From contig CAMCTH010000099.1 in assembly GCA_945877965.1 (NCBI GenBank), positions 1-11,092 of the forward strand: a stretch of 11,092 bases of DNA. The letters run 5' to 3'. The position numbers and the translations under genes are program-made. How positions within the stretch are numbered: position 1 is the first letter of the stretch; every line of letters starts with the position of its first letter. The stretch is from Planctomicrobium piriforme. GTDB lineage: Bacteria > Planctomycetota > Planctomycetia > Pirellulales > PNKZ01. Below the pieces are notes generated by a model. That model made no database searches and was not told the origin of the DNA. It saw nothing but the letters and a program-made list of their open reading frames with translations. Positions 1 through 5,838 of the stretch are shown here, piece after piece.

Positions 1-1091
1 GCGCCGCTGACGCTTGGCAACTCTGCGGCGACCACGAGACTGCCGACGCTGAGCTTCACCGGTTGATCGGCATGCGCTCGCCACAAGTCGTCGGGGGCGC
101 GAAGCCACGACTCGACCAGCGACCGCGGCAGATCGCGCACGGCATGCGCAGTCCCGGCGTCGTTCCGCAGCGAAAAGAAATCGCGATTGTCGCCCCACGC
201 TCGTTTGTCGCGGCGATCGACGGTCCGTCGCGCGTGTTCGAGGGCGGCCGCCCGAACCGTCATTGCGAAGGCATCGTCGTCGTCAAGCGTCAGTCGACAG
301 CGAGCCGCTCGATAGCTGCGCCAAAATCGGAGCCGCTCGCTCTCCGTCGTTCGATCCCAGAAGCCGGCTCCCAGCATCGCAAGGCTCGCGCGCGTCCGCG
401 CAACATCGAGGGGGCCCGAGAGGGCGACCCCCGGCAGATCGACGAAGTACAACTGCGGCGGCTCAGCGGAATCGAAACGACAGGTGTCGAGGCGTAACAA
501 AATATTGCCGCCGTGCAGGTCGTCGTGGTCGACGCCCGCATCGTGGGCCGCGGCGCAGAGTCGAGCGACGGCGTCGATTAGCCGGCGGCGAACGACGGCC
601 CGTTGCGGACTCGGCGACTCATCGGCGAGACGAGACGCAAGTTCGTCGAGCGAGCAAGCCTGCGGGACGGCGGCGGTCACCAGAAAACTCTCGTTCGACC
701 AGAAGCCGACGCGACGTTCGCCGAGTGCGACGGGTGCGACGGCCGACACACCGCGGCGGGCCAACTCCAGCGACTTTTCAAACTCGCGGCGGCAGGCTCC
801 CGCTCGAAACCAACGCTTGATCCCCTGCACCGCCCCGCGTTCGCGAACATGTTTGACGTACAGCGATCGATGCGGCAGGTCGACGCGATAGACGATCCGC
901 CCCGCCCCTTGCTTGACGGCGGTCCCGAAACCTTCGCGAACCCAGCGCTCGACCGGCAACCCGACATCGTGGGATGAGAGCAATTCGCTCGCGCCGCCGA
1001 GCAGCTCCCAGCGGACGTTGCCGGTCGCGATCACGCGCACAGGGGCGACGTCGGTCGATGCGAATGCGGCGGGGGTGAGAACGCGATCCAT
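1..1091 (-). CDS. Lipopolysaccharide kinase (Kdo/WaaP-like) family protein, 3' end outside window
   Basis: The frame is open from ATG at 1091 to the window edge, giving 363 codons without a stop. The protein has a compact protein-kinase-like fold signature. A beta-strand lysine (K80, in LYVKHV) follows a glycine-containing stretch (GTAVKQGAGRIVYRV, residues 56-70). The catalytic loop reads HDDLHGGNIL at residues 189-198, so D191 and N196 match the HRDxxxxN aspartate and asparagine. YFVDLPG places D218 where the DFG aspartate sits. This loop is typical of the WaaP/InaA/KdkA families, which phosphorylate heptose or Kdo of the LPS inner core on the cytoplasmic side; the substrate here is unknown. 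No signal peptide or membrane segment is seen. No better in-frame start occurs upstream, and the Shine-Dalgarno is weak. It lies 102 bases downstream of the TPR gene on the same strand, so co-transcription is plausible. Family assignment is firm; substrate is inference. Confidence 0.82.
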   Translation of the reverse strand, partial: MDRVLTPAAFASTDVAPVRVIATGNVRWELLGGASELLSSHDVGLPVERWVREGFGTAVKQGAGRIVYRVDLPHRSLYVKHVRERGAVQGIKRWFRAGACRREFEKSLELARRGVSAVAPVALGERRVGFWSNESFLVTAAVPQACSLDELASRLADESPSPQRAVVRRRLIDAVARLCAAAHDAGVDHDDLHGGNILLRLDTCRFDSAEPPQLYFVDLPGVALSGPLDVARTRASLAMLGAGFWDRTTESERLRFWRSYRAARCRLTLDDDDAFAMTVRAAALEHARRTVDRRDKRAWGDNRDFFSLRNDAGTAHAVRDLPRSLVESWLRAPDDLWRAHADQPVKLSVGSLVVAAELPSVSG

Positions 1092-1193
1092 CGCGCAGCC
1101 AAGCTCAGAGAAAAGATTACGTCGTCGCCGCGACGCAGACGTTCGCGCGGCGGACGCCGCGATCGTAGGGAACGGCTGGAACTGCCGGCAAGA

Positions 1194-2177
1194 TCAATAG
1201 ACGCCGGCAGCCGGGTCGTAGCCGTGCTGGAGACCGATAAAGCGGTCCTTTTTCGCCTCGGCGACGTTGCCGAGTTTTTCCTGTACCTCGCCCCGATGAA
1301 AGTACATGACGGCCAAGTTCTCGTCGTAGCGCGTTTTGCGTTCGGCCCGAAACTCGGCCGCTTCGTCCGTCAGATTCGGCGGCGCGCCCCGTTCGAAAGC
1401 ATCGCGTTCCTTCTCGGTCAGCGCGATCGCTTTCTCCAAATCGTCCAACGCTTCTTGATGCCGGCCGAGCTTGAACAGGACGTAAGCCCGCGTGTCGAGG
1501 AACGAGGCGTTGTCGGGTCGTTCGGCCAGCGCACGATCGATGTCGGTCAACGCTTCATCGAGTTCAAACCCGCCGAGCGCTCGGGCATAGGCGCGCGTGT
1601 TCAACGACTCGCTCACGTCGCCGAGTCGGCGCTCAAGCATCTCAGTCGCCGCGGCGGCCGCTTCGGGATGGCGATGCAGTCGGTAGAGCAAGGCTGAGCG
1701 AATGCGTTGCGCTTCTTCGTCGTTCGGCTTGATCTCGACGGCCCGCTCGATATCGCTCAGCGCCGCGACGTGATCGGATTTGACATGCAGAAGTTTGGCC
1801 CGGAGCAACAGCAGCGGGACCGAACTCGGACTCCACGACAGTGCCTGATCGGCCTTGTGCAACGCGCCGTCGAGGTCTTTGGCTCGGAGTCGTTCCACAG
1901 CCTGCTGGGCGTAGTAACGTCCGGCGAGGTTGCGGAACTTGACGTTCAGTTCCAATTGAAACCAGACGGCGGTGAGAACGGCGCAGAAGACGCCGAGCTT
2001 CAGCAATCGCAATAACCAGCGACCCGACGAACCGCTGCCTTCTCCGTCACTACCAATCCGGTCGTTGCCGAACCGGTCGCCGTCGGCGCGACCGCCGGGA
2101 CGATCGACCCCGGCCGCATCGAAGTCGGGCGGGATCGGGAAACCATGTTTGTCGAGCCGAGGCTCATGCCGTTTCAT
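1194..2177 (-). CDS. Membrane-anchored TPR-repeat protein
   Basis: The product has 327 residues. The first 50 are hydrophilic, Gly/Asp/Arg-rich and probably disordered. One hydrophobic segment follows at about 54-76 (WLLRLLKLGVFCAVLTAVWF). The rest is helical repeats with TPR spacing, roughly 87-118, 121-154, 191-222, 225-256 and 286-320; the motif is clear in AALSDIERAVEIKP and EALDDLEKAIALT. No enzymatic motif is seen. TPR domains bind partner proteins, and a single membrane anchor suggests a scaffold at the membrane. The frame stays open upstream to 2522, but that extension would overlap the divergent DUF1028 gene and is low complexity. ATG 2177, followed by MKRHEPRLDKHGFPIP, is therefore preferred. 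No Shine-Dalgarno precedes it; the bases just upstream are TTTTATAAC, so the transcript may be leaderless or weakly translated. The neighbouring WaaP-like gene lies downstream on the same strand. Confidence 0.85.
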   Translation of the reverse strand: MKRHEPRLDKHGFPIPPDFDAAGVDRPGGRADGDRFGNDRIGSDGEGSGSSGRWLLRLLKLGVFCAVLTAVWFQLELNVKFRNLAGRYYAQQAVERLRAKDLDGALHKADQALSWSPSSVPLLLLRAKLLHVKSDHVAALSDIERAVEIKPNDEEAQRIRSALLYRLHRHPEAAAAATEMLERRLGDVSESLNTRAYARALGGFELDEALTDIDRALAERPDNASFLDTRAYVLFKLGRHQEALDDLEKAIALTEKERDAFERGAPPNLTDEAAEFRAERKTRYDENLAVMYFHRGEVQEKLGNVAEAKKDRFIGLQHGYDPAAGVY

Positions 2178-2262
2178 GTTATAAAAGTATCCGTCCCAAG
2201 CCGGGGCGACAAGTCGCCGCCGCGTACTGCCTGCACAGCCCCACGAATTCGGGAGTCGATGT
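2178..2262. promoter_or_regulatory. Divergent promoter region of TPR and DUF1028 genes, with palindrome
   Basis: This 85-base spacer lies between two divergently transcribed genes and must hold control signals for both. It contains the perfect palindrome GGCGACAAGTCGCC (2205-2218, 6-base arms, 2-base centre), a possible operator or hairpin. GGGAG at 2251-2255, 7 bases before ATG 2263, is a good ribosome binding site for the plus-strand gene and supports that start. I could not assign convincing -35/-10 pairs on either strand. Confidence 0.4.
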
Positions 2263-3051
2263 ATGAGCGAACGATTCGGACTGACAGGGTTGCTAGATTC
2301 ACGTTCGTCGACTTGGCCAACATCGCGAACCAGACTGCTCGGCCTTGCTGCCATTCTAGCAGCCATGACAAGCGGCGCGGCGACGTGGGGAGCGGAACCG
2401 CTCGATGGCGAACTTTTGATCACCACGTTCTCCATCGTCGGCTGCGATCCGACGACCGGCGAAGTCGGAGCGGCCGTCGCGAGCATGTATCCGGCGGTCG
2501 GCCGCGTCGTGCCGACGGTCAAAGCCGGCGTCGGCGCGTTTTGCAGCCAGTACTATCACCGGCCCGAATACGGTCCCCGCGCCATCGAGATGTTGGAAAA
2601 AGGGATGCGGCCCGAGGCGATCTTGGCCGAACTCGTGCGCGAGGACCCGAAGCCCGAGGAACGACAGTTGGCGATCGTCGACATGCAAGGCCGGGCCGTG
2701 AATCGGAACCCGATCGGGGCGCGGCCCGACGCCGAATGGTGGGGCGGCGCGAGCGGCAAGTACTACGCCGTGCAGGGGAACACGCTTGCCGGGCGGAAAG
2801 TGATCGTCGACATGTCGGCCGCGTACGAAGAGACGAAAGGGACGATCGCCGACAAGTTGATGGCGGCTTTGAAGGCAGGCGACGATGCGGGGGGCGATCA
2901 TCGCGGACGATTGGCGGCCGGCATTCGCGTCGCCAAGCCGGGCGTCGACGGACTGTGGGTTGAACTGTATGTCGACGATAGCAAGGACGCGGTGAACGAG
3001 TTGGTTGCGAAGTACAAAGAATGGAAAGTGGTCGAACCCGCGAGCAAGTAA
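2263..3051 (+). CDS. Exported DUF1028 family protein
   Basis: The product has 262 residues. A long N-region with arginines (R22, R24) leads to a hydrophobic core, LLGLAAILAAMTSGAATWGA (25-44), with likely cleavage after A44, so the protein is probably exported. The mature part matches DUF1028 along its length: TTFSIVGCDPTTGEVGAAVAS (54-74), PTVKAGVGAFCSQ (84-96), RQLAIVDMQGRAV (135-147), KYYAVQGNTLAG (166-177), AGGDHRGRLAAGIRV (209-223) and the end ELYVDDSKDAVNEL (234-247). The family is thought to have an Ntn-hydrolase-like fold, but its reaction is not established, and members are often cytoplasmic, so the signal peptide is notable. GGGAG 7 bases upstream supports ATG 2263. It diverges from the TPR gene and precedes a NUDIX gene across a repeat. 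Family is sure; activity unknown. Confidence 0.88.
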   Translation: MSERFGLTGLLDSRSSTWPTSRTRLLGLAAILAAMTSGAATWGAEPLDGELLITTFSIVGCDPTTGEVGAAVASMYPAVGRVVPTVKAGVGAFCSQYYHRPEYGPRAIEMLEKGMRPEAILAELVREDPKPEERQLAIVDMQGRAVNRNPIGARPDAEWWGGASGKYYAVQGNTLAGRKVIVDMSAAYEETKGTIADKLMAALKAGDDAGGDHRGRLAAGIRVAKPGVDGLWVELYVDDSKDAVNELVAKYKEWKVVEPASK

Positions 3052-3059
3052 CGTTCGCC

Positions 3060-3133
3060 GCTTAGCCCGGTCGTCCTCGACCGGGCATCGACACGGCGCA
3101 TGACAGATCGCCGCGAGGACGCGGCGGCTAAGC
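3060..3133. repeat. Paired palindromic repeat (REP/BIME-like) between DUF1028 and NUDIX genes
   Basis: Outer arms GCTTAGCC (3060-3067) and GGCTAAGC (3126-3133) are inverted copies. Just inside each is a hairpin. On the left, GCCCGGTCG pairs with CGACCGGGC around TCCT (3065-3086). On the right, CGCCGCG pairs with CGCGGCG around AGGA (3109-3126). The layout, TTAGCC followed by a GC stem, repeated in inverted orientation, matches the better-conserved pair at 9015-9111. The left hairpin may also help end DUF1028 transcription, though no T-tract follows. It covers the alternative ATG 3100 of the NUDIX frame, which argues against that start. Confidence 0.6.
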
Positions 3134-3153
3134 ATTCAAGATTTATTCATCTC

Positions 3154-3741
3154 ATGAACGACACCGAGATTCTGTCGACCGAGAAGCTCACCGAACAGCG
3201 GTGGCTCAACTTGTTTCTCCGGACCTATCGTCGCGGAGATCAAACCTTTCGCTGGTTCTTCGCTTCGCGTAAGCCGACGCCGAGCGTGGCACGCAAGCCT
3301 GATGCCGTCATCATCGTGCCGATCTTGATCGATGCCACATCGGGCGGCGAACCGCGACTTGTCGCGACGCGCGAGTATCGCGTCGTCGTCGAGGCCTATG
3401 AATGGGGATTGCCGGCGGGATTAATCGACGGCGAGGAGCCGGTCGTCGAAGCCGCGCGACGGGAATTGTTGGAAGAGACCGGCTACGAGTTGGCCGACGT
3501 CATCAAGATCAGCCCGCCAAATTATTCTTCGAGCGGCCTGACCGATGAGTTGGTGACGATCGTATTCTGCACCTGTCGCAAACCGACCGAACATCGGCAA
3601 CGTCTCGAAGCGGCGGAGCAGATCGAAGTTCACCTGCTGACGCTGCCCGAGATCGACGCCCTGATCGACACTCAAGAGCCGATCAACGGCCGGGCGTGGC
3701 AGGCGTTTTACTTGTTCCATCGGCTGGGGCGATTGTTGTAG
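3154..3741 (+). CDS. NUDIX hydrolase, ADP-ribose pyrophosphatase-like
   Basis: The product has 195 residues. The complete NUDIX box, G-x5-E-x7-REUxEExGU, is present at about 89-111: GLIDGEEPVVEAARRELLEE then TGY, with metal-binding glutamates E107 and E108. A preceding strand and loop (REYRVVVEAYEWGLPAG, 73-89) is typical of ADP-ribose and nucleoside-diphosphate-sugar pyrophosphatases, which cleave X-diphosphate linkages with Mg2+ in the cytoplasm. The exact substrate cannot be read from the sequence. An in-frame ATG at 3100 would start inside the palindromic repeat and add an unlikely leader, so ATG 3154 (MNDTEILSTEKL) is preferred. No clear Shine-Dalgarno is seen; the leader is locally AT-rich. 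The last 59 bases overlap the 3' end of the opposite-strand DUF202 gene. Confidence 0.88.
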   Translation: MNDTEILSTEKLTEQRWLNLFLRTYRRGDQTFRWFFASRKPTPSVARKPDAVIIVPILIDATSGGEPRLVATREYRVVVEAYEWGLPAGLIDGEEPVVEAARRELLEETGYELADVIKISPPNYSSSGLTDELVTIVFCTCRKPTEHRQRLEAAEQIEVHLLTLPEIDALIDTQEPINGRAWQAFYLFHRLGRLL

Positions 3742-4159
3742 CGGCCGTCGGCGTCGGCGAGCCGTTGAGGCCGAACGCCAAATAAATCGCCATGGCGAGG
3801 CCCAGCAAACCGAGCAGCACGGCGGTGATGACGGACGGCGAGACGGCGCGGAATTGCAGGCGCTCGCCCCGATTCAGTCGGCCGATCGCTTGCATGTGTC
3901 CGACTGCAGACCAGATATTGACGATCACGCCGAGCACGACGAGAAGCGTGCCGAACCAGAGCGACCAAGTGGTTGATTGCTCGACGGCGTGTCCGCGGAC
4001 GACCGCCAACTCGCGGAGAAACAATCCGAACCGGGCGACGACGAAGCCGAATCCCATCATGGCTAAACCGGTGCGAACCCAGTCGAGCAGCGTTCGCTCG
4101 GCGGCAAAGTAATCGGCGTTGCTCGCGGCGGGGGGATTTGGCTTGGCGGGGTTGGTCAT
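3683..4159 (-). CDS. YidH/DUF202 family inner-membrane protein
   Basis: The product has 158 residues. A Pro/Asn-rich N-terminus is followed by the family signature AERTLLDWVRTGLAMMGFGF (20-39) and three membrane segments: about 31-50, 64-86 (WSLWFGTLLVVLGVIVNIW) and 107-131 (SPSVITAVLLGLLGLAMAIY). E. coli YidH is about 115 residues with the same three-helix layout and no well-established function. After helix 3 there is a Thr/Pro/Ala-rich tail (about 132-158). Residues 140-158 are encoded antisense to the end of the NUDIX gene, so the tail may be a late extension. The frame stays open upstream to 4264, but that stretch enters a palindromic repeat, so ATG 4157-4159 is chosen. No obvious Shine-Dalgarno. 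Confidence 0.85.
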   Translation of the reverse strand: MTNPAKPNPPAASNADYFAAERTLLDWVRTGLAMMGFGFVVARFGLFLRELAVVRGHAVEQSTTWSLWFGTLLVVLGVIVNIWSAVGHMQAIGRLNRGERLQFRAVSPSVITAVLLGLLGLAMAIYLAFGLNGSPTPTAATTIAPADGTSKTPATPGR

Positions 4160-4236
4160 TGCATACGGCCGGGGCGAAAGAGCATCGCCGAACTTCAACC
4201 CATTCCGATGGGCATGCGAAATGGACGCCCGAAGAC

Positions 4237-4261
4237 CGCGGGGACGAGCCCCGCGGCTAAA
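4237..4261. repeat. Single arm of dispersed palindromic repeat
   Basis: A CGCGGGG...CCCCGCG stem with a 5-base centre (ACGAG) is followed by GCTAAA. Compared with the right arm of the 9015-9111 pair (9086 onward), only one base in the loop differs over 25 bases. It lies in the spacer between the DUF202 start and the end of the double-CxxC gene. No inverted partner was seen within about 100 bases, so this is a solo copy. Confidence 0.65.
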
Positions 4262-4289
4262 CAAGAGAGCAACGCGCTGAACGGGCTCA

Positions 4290-4321
4290 ACCGTCGCGAG
4301 AAGCGAACTTCGCGCGACGGT
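4290..4321 (-). terminator. Hairpin downstream of the double-CxxC gene, possible terminator
   Basis: ACCGTCGCG (4290-4298) pairs with CGCGACGGT (4313-4321). After one mismatch, GAAG pairs with CTTC, giving a 13-bp stem with one mismatch. Read on the minus strand the loop is UUCG. It begins 7 bases past the stop codon of the minus-strand gene at 4328, the right place for a terminator. No U-tract follows, so it may instead protect the 3' end or act with a protein factor. Confidence 0.4.
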
Positions 4322-4327
4322 CGCCGG

Positions 4328-4633
4328 TTAGTTGCGGCTGAAGTCGTGCTTCTCGGCTTTACGGCCGAGCGGGTTCTTCATGAACTTCTTGCGGCATTCG
4401 GGACAGAGGTCGAACCGCATTTGCTGGTAGACCTCGTCGCCGATCCGTTCGTCGGCGGCGTCGTCGACGCGCTCGAGCACGTCGTGCAGGTCTTGCAACG
4501 CGTCGCGATCGTCTTCGGTGTCGTCCACCGCCAGCGGATCGAACGCGGCGTAGACTTCGAGCTTCACGACGTAGCGGAGCTCGTTCTCCGGATCCAACGG
4601 TCGCTTACACAGATCGCACGAATAGTGAATCAT
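4328..4633 (-). CDS. Small double-CxxC (zinc-ribbon-like) protein of unknown function
   Basis: The product has 101 residues. It begins MIHYSCDLCKRPLD, with C6 and C9, and near the C-terminus has FDLCPECRKKFMKNP, with C77 and C80. Two CxxC pairs separated by 67 residues suggest a four-cysteine zinc site that brings the two ends together. The middle is strongly acidic (VDDTEDDRDALQDLHDVLERVDDAADE, about 36-62) and probably helical. The frame is open upstream to 4765, but ATG 4633 is preceded by a very strong Shine-Dalgarno (GGAGGGGGGAG, about 4642-4652 on the minus strand), which fixes the start. An 18-base palindrome lies just upstream. I do not recognise a named family. Rubredoxin is unlikely, given the wide cysteine spacing and missing aromatic core. 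Confidence 0.8.
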   Translation of the reverse strand: MIHYSCDLCKRPLDPENELRYVVKLEVYAAFDPLAVDDTEDDRDALQDLHDVLERVDDAADERIGDEVYQQMRFDLCPECRKKFMKNPLGRKAEKHDFSRN

Positions 4634-4662
4634 CGTCCGAATCTCCCCCCTCCAACCCGCGT

Positions 4663-4680
4663 TGCGACCGAACGGTCGCA
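4663..4680. promoter_or_regulatory. Perfect 18-base palindrome upstream of the double-CxxC gene
   Basis: TGCGACCG-AA-CGGTCGCA sits 30-47 bases before the start at 4633, just upstream of its ribosome binding site. It could be an operator for a dimeric regulator or a leader hairpin. No promoter hexamers were confidently placed around it. Confidence 0.35.
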
Positions 4681-4788
4681 GTTGAGACGCTGTCGTGAGC
4701 CCTACGAACTGTGCTTCGCTCGCCGTTGCGTGCCGCGCAACCGCGGTCGAACTTGCACTTCGCACTAAGCAGCACGACGAGTTTCATC

Positions 4789-4971
4789 CTAATCCCGATT
4801 TCCGACGGGGAGCAAGTCGTCTTCCCATTTTTCTCGCGCGGTAAACTGCAACGCCGGCGTCGCCTGTTGCGCGCGAAGTTTTTCGTTCGCGTCGCCGTCT
4901 TTTGACTTGACATCGACCGCGCGGCGCGGATGAGCCCGCAACTCGCGGACATTCGCAACACCGCGAAGCAC
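4789..4971 (-). CDS. Doubtful small ORF
   Basis: A 60-codon frame starts with GTG at 4971 and ends with TAG at 4789. Codons in its second half look locally typical (GAC, GCG, CGC, CTC), and the peptide is hydrophilic, ending TAREKWEDDLLPVGNRD. There is no Shine-Dalgarno before the GTG, and the frame remains open upstream to about 5008 without an ATG. No family is recognised. It could be a real small gene, the tail of a decayed gene, or chance. It occupies the otherwise gene-free 4634-5092 stretch. Confidence 0.18.
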   Translation of the reverse strand: MLRGVANVRELRAHPRRAVDVKSKDGDANEKLRAQQATPALQFTAREKWEDDLLPVGNRD

Positions 4972-4984
4972 GCCGTCAGAAAAG

Positions 4985-5023
4985 TTGGCAATTCGCAGCG
5001 TCCGCGGTTAGACTGGAAGTCTA
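4985..5023 (+). promoter_or_regulatory. Candidate promoter of the HNH gene, overlapped by a palindrome
   Basis: TTGGCA (4985-4990) is 18 bases from TAGACT (5009-5014); these match the -35 and -10 consensus at 5/6 and 4/6. The -10 is the left half of the palindrome TAGACT-GGA-AGTCTA (5009-5023), which could be an operator. The predicted transcript starts near 5021, giving a leader of about 70 bases before ATG 5093. Confidence 0.35.
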
Positions 5024-5080
5024 CGCAGTCGATTGCACGGACTCGTCGGCATACCGGTTCTTATTTGCAACCAGTTCGAC

Positions 5081-5088
5081 GGAGGAGG
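5081..5088 (+). promoter_or_regulatory. Strong ribosome binding site deciding the HNH start
   Basis: GGAGGAGG lies 4 bases before ATG 5093. It sits inside the longer open frame beginning at 5033, so the upstream ATG is rejected and translation is placed at 5093. Confidence 0.7.
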
Positions 5089-5092
5089 TCGC

Positions 5093-5728
5093 ATGACGGC
5101 TTGGGCCGCCGGAGAGGCGTTGTCTTCCAGCGTGCTGGTGTTAAACCGCATGTATCTGGCAGTCCACGTCATTAGCGTTCGTCGCGCATTGTCTCTGCTT
5201 TGCAGAGAACTGGCTGAAGTCATTCACATTGAAGACGGCCGGTACTCGAACTATTCGTTCGAAAGCTGGCGGGAGATCAGCGAGCTAAAACGCGACTTCA
5301 AAGAACCGCACGAAGATTGGATTCAATCCGTCAACTTCGAATTGCAAGTGCCGCGGGTCATCCGGCTGATGATCTACGATCGCCTGCCGCGACAGACGAT
5401 CCGCTTCAACCGTCGCAACATTTTCGCGCGCGATAACAATCGCTGCCAATACTGTGGCAAGCGGTTCGTCACCAGCGAATTGAGCTTAGATCACGTCCAC
5501 CCGCGGAGCCAAGGGGGCGACACGACGTGGGACAACATCGTCTGCTGCTGCGTGAAATGTAACGTGAAAAAGGGAGGACGCACTCCCGAGCAGGCGCACA
5601 TGCACCTGATCAAAACGCCGGTGAAGCCGAAGCGTAGCCCGATGCTAACGATCAAGCTCGGCAACCCGAAGTACGAAAGCTGGAAGAGCTTCTTGGACAA
5701 CGCGTACTGGAGCGTGGATTTGAAGTAA
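5093..5728 (+). CDS. Stand-alone HNH endonuclease family protein
   Basis: The product has 211 residues. The N-terminal half (SSSVLVLNRMYLAVHVISVR, 11-30, through the FELQVPRVIRL region, 82-92) is the domain often seen before the HNH fold in bacterial stand-alone members. The HNH/zinc core is RCQYCGKRF (C118, C121), LSLDHVHPRSQGG (D133, H134) and WDNIVCCCVKCN (N148; second cysteine pair C153, C156), followed by KKGGRTPEQA. The third catalytic position, usually His or Asn, is probably N157 after C156. The fold binds zinc and cuts DNA in phages, restriction enzymes and repair proteins; this subfamily's target is not known. No methyltransferase, phage or intron context is present, so a chromosomal role is more likely than restriction. 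It converges on the ferredoxin gene and ends at a strong terminator. Confidence 0.87.
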   Translation: MTAWAAGEALSSSVLVLNRMYLAVHVISVRRALSLLCRELAEVIHIEDGRYSNYSFESWREISELKRDFKEPHEDWIQSVNFELQVPRVIRLMIYDRLPRQTIRFNRRNIFARDNNRCQYCGKRFVTSELSLDHVHPRSQGGDTTWDNIVCCCVKCNVKKGGRTPEQAHMHLIKTPVKPKRSPMLTIKLGNPKYESWKSFLDNAYWSVDLK

Positions 5729-5838
5729 GTTGACAGTAAGCGGTTGACGGTTGACATCAAGAACAAAAAGGCGGGACGTCGAACGAATCGACGCCCCGCC
5801 TTATATTTTTCTGTCAACTGCCTACCGTCAACCGTCAA
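5729..5838. repeat. Inverted arrays of TTGACGG-like heptanucleotide repeats around a terminator
   Basis: On the plus strand, 5730-5757 holds four 7-base units in phase, consensus TTGACGG; the second unit is diverged (TAAGCGG). On the minus strand, 5838-5811 holds four more units in phase; the third is diverged (TAGGCAG). The two 28-base arrays face each other as an imperfect inverted repeat around the terminator at 5768-5802. The left array begins one base after the HNH stop codon, and the right array begins directly after the ferredoxin stop codon, so the element fills the whole convergent spacer. Short tandem heptamers are known in cyanobacteria (STRR); membership of any named family is inference. 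Confidence 0.7.
5768..5802. terminator. Bidirectional intrinsic terminator between HNH and ferredoxin genes
   Basis: AAGGCGGG (5768-5775) pairs with CCCGCCTT (5795-5802), and inside CGTCG pairs with CGACG, with one mismatch between and a 7-base loop. An A-run (5765-5769) precedes it and TTATATTTTT (5801-5810) follows, so it can terminate plus-strand HNH transcripts and minus-strand ferredoxin transcripts alike. Confidence 0.85.

Noticed and set aside
63..977. Several plus-strand open frames in the first kilobase
   Set aside because: All are shadows of the WaaP-like kinase on the minus strand, which has a full catalytic loop.
2178..2522. N-terminal extension of the TPR protein
   Set aside because: It would overlap the divergent DUF1028 start and signal peptide region and is low complexity.
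2356..3135. Minus-strand open frame of 259 codons
   Set aside because: It is antisense to the DUF1028 gene, His/Arg/Pro-rich, with no motifs.
4605..4991. Minus-strand open frame of 128 codons
   Set aside because: It overlaps the start of the double-CxxC gene, has Arg/Ser-rich composition, no motif and no ribosome binding site.
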